From: Candidatus Hungatella pullicola | Lineage (GTDB): Bacteria > Bacillota > Clostridia > Lachnospirales > Lachnospiraceae | Reading direction: 5' to 3' | Length of the DNA: 61,581 nucleotides | Assembly: GCA_019114305.1 (NCBI GenBank) | Contig: DXFU01000074.1 | Span: 1 to 61,581 of the forward strand | Shown here: piece by piece, positions 61,484-61,581 of the stretch | Position numbering within the stretch: position 1 is the stretch's first letter | How the letters are laid out: each line of letters opens with the position of its first letter | Notes under the pieces: generated by a model | What the model was told of the DNA's origin: nothing | Databases searched by the model: none | The model's input: only the letters and a program-made list of their open reading frames with translations | Translations under genes and position numbers: made by a program

Positions 61484-61581
61484 ATTGATAACAGTACCAT
61501 GAATCTGAAAATTGATCCATGCAGCCATAACATCACTCAATTAACCCGTCAAAAGGGTATAAAATCCCTGTGGCAGAGTTC
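61456..61581. other. Foreign or rearranged sequence after the spo0A breakpoint
   Basis: From about 61456 the sequence no longer codes for the conserved end of Spo0A in any of the three forward frames. It contains AACAGTA twice, 18 bases apart (61472-61478 and 61490-61496), a TATC/GATA inverted pair around TGAATT, and a reading frame open from ATG at 61499 to the window edge with no ribosome binding site. No family is recognised. It may be the edge of a mobile element. Confidence 0.4.

Noticed and set aside
61499-61581. Start of a new gene at the right edge
   Set aside because: Open to the edge for 27 codons but no ribosome binding site and no recognisable protein; kept only as part of the unknown sequence.
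1-61581. tRNA or rRNA genes
   Set aside because: No tRNA T-loop pattern (GGTTCGAATCC type) or rRNA segment was noticed on either strand, though a by-eye scan could miss one.

Overview
The window (about 61.6 kb) looks like a chromosomal segment of a low-to-mid GC, anaerobic, spore-former-derived Firmicute, most likely a member of the Lachnospiraceae. The reasons are the complete spoIIIAA-AH operon, the block asp23 / nusB-xseA-xseB-ispA-dxs-tlyA-nadK-argR-recN / spoIVB / spo0A in the order typical of Clostridia, a DUF5688-type protein common in that family, and very large secreted glycan-degrading proteins ending in cell-wall-binding repeats. Species cannot be fixed from sequence reading alone.

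Layout. 1-128 is the 3' end (domains V and VI) of a group II intron; its last base completes the -35 box of a promoter with a Fur-like palindrome in front of feoA-feoB and a split threonine/serine-exporter-like pair (200-3709). A DUF5688 gene (3624-4574, minus), the relic of an MMPL/RND transporter (4878-5819, pseudogene) and a small conserved protein follow. thiC (minus, 6281-7588) has a TPP riboswitch plus terminator. 8005-13096 is a plant-glycan operon-like group: intracellular GH28 polygalacturonase, D-2-hydroxyacid dehydrogenase, ABC-type ATPase and GH2 glycosidase. Next come an orphan PTS EIIC, a transglutaminase-like protein, an MFS transporter convergent with a ROK repressor, and a response regulator / histidine kinase / PepSY lipoprotein group. 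A RibD-like reductase precedes the sporulation block.

The sporulation and housekeeping block (22107 to the right edge) is interrupted by carbohydrate or transport genes at three points: (i) between asp23 and nusB by dlgD (2,3-diketo-L-gulonate reductase) and a 2328-residue GH59 galactosidase; (ii) between recN and spoIVB by a Gfo/Idh/MocA dehydrogenase; (iii) between spoIVB and spo0A by a cobalamin-riboswitch-controlled nickel/peptide-type ABC transporter (probably cobalt or corrinoid related) and a 2105-residue pectin methylesterase-pectate lyase. Together the secreted pectin methylesterase/pectate lyase, the cytosolic GH28 and GH2 enzymes, and the uronate-type dehydrogenases suggest a pectin and galactan lifestyle.

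The most striking points are a Spo0A that loses its conserved C-terminal end about 100 bases from the right edge, where unrelated sequence begins (a likely insertion or rearrangement breakpoint in the sporulation master regulator); a group II intron junction that builds the feo promoter; a terminator hairpin that overlaps a sporulation-type -10 element directly in front of spoIVB; and the two giant cell-wall-anchored plant-glycan enzymes. All identifications come from reading motifs by eye; no database search was run.
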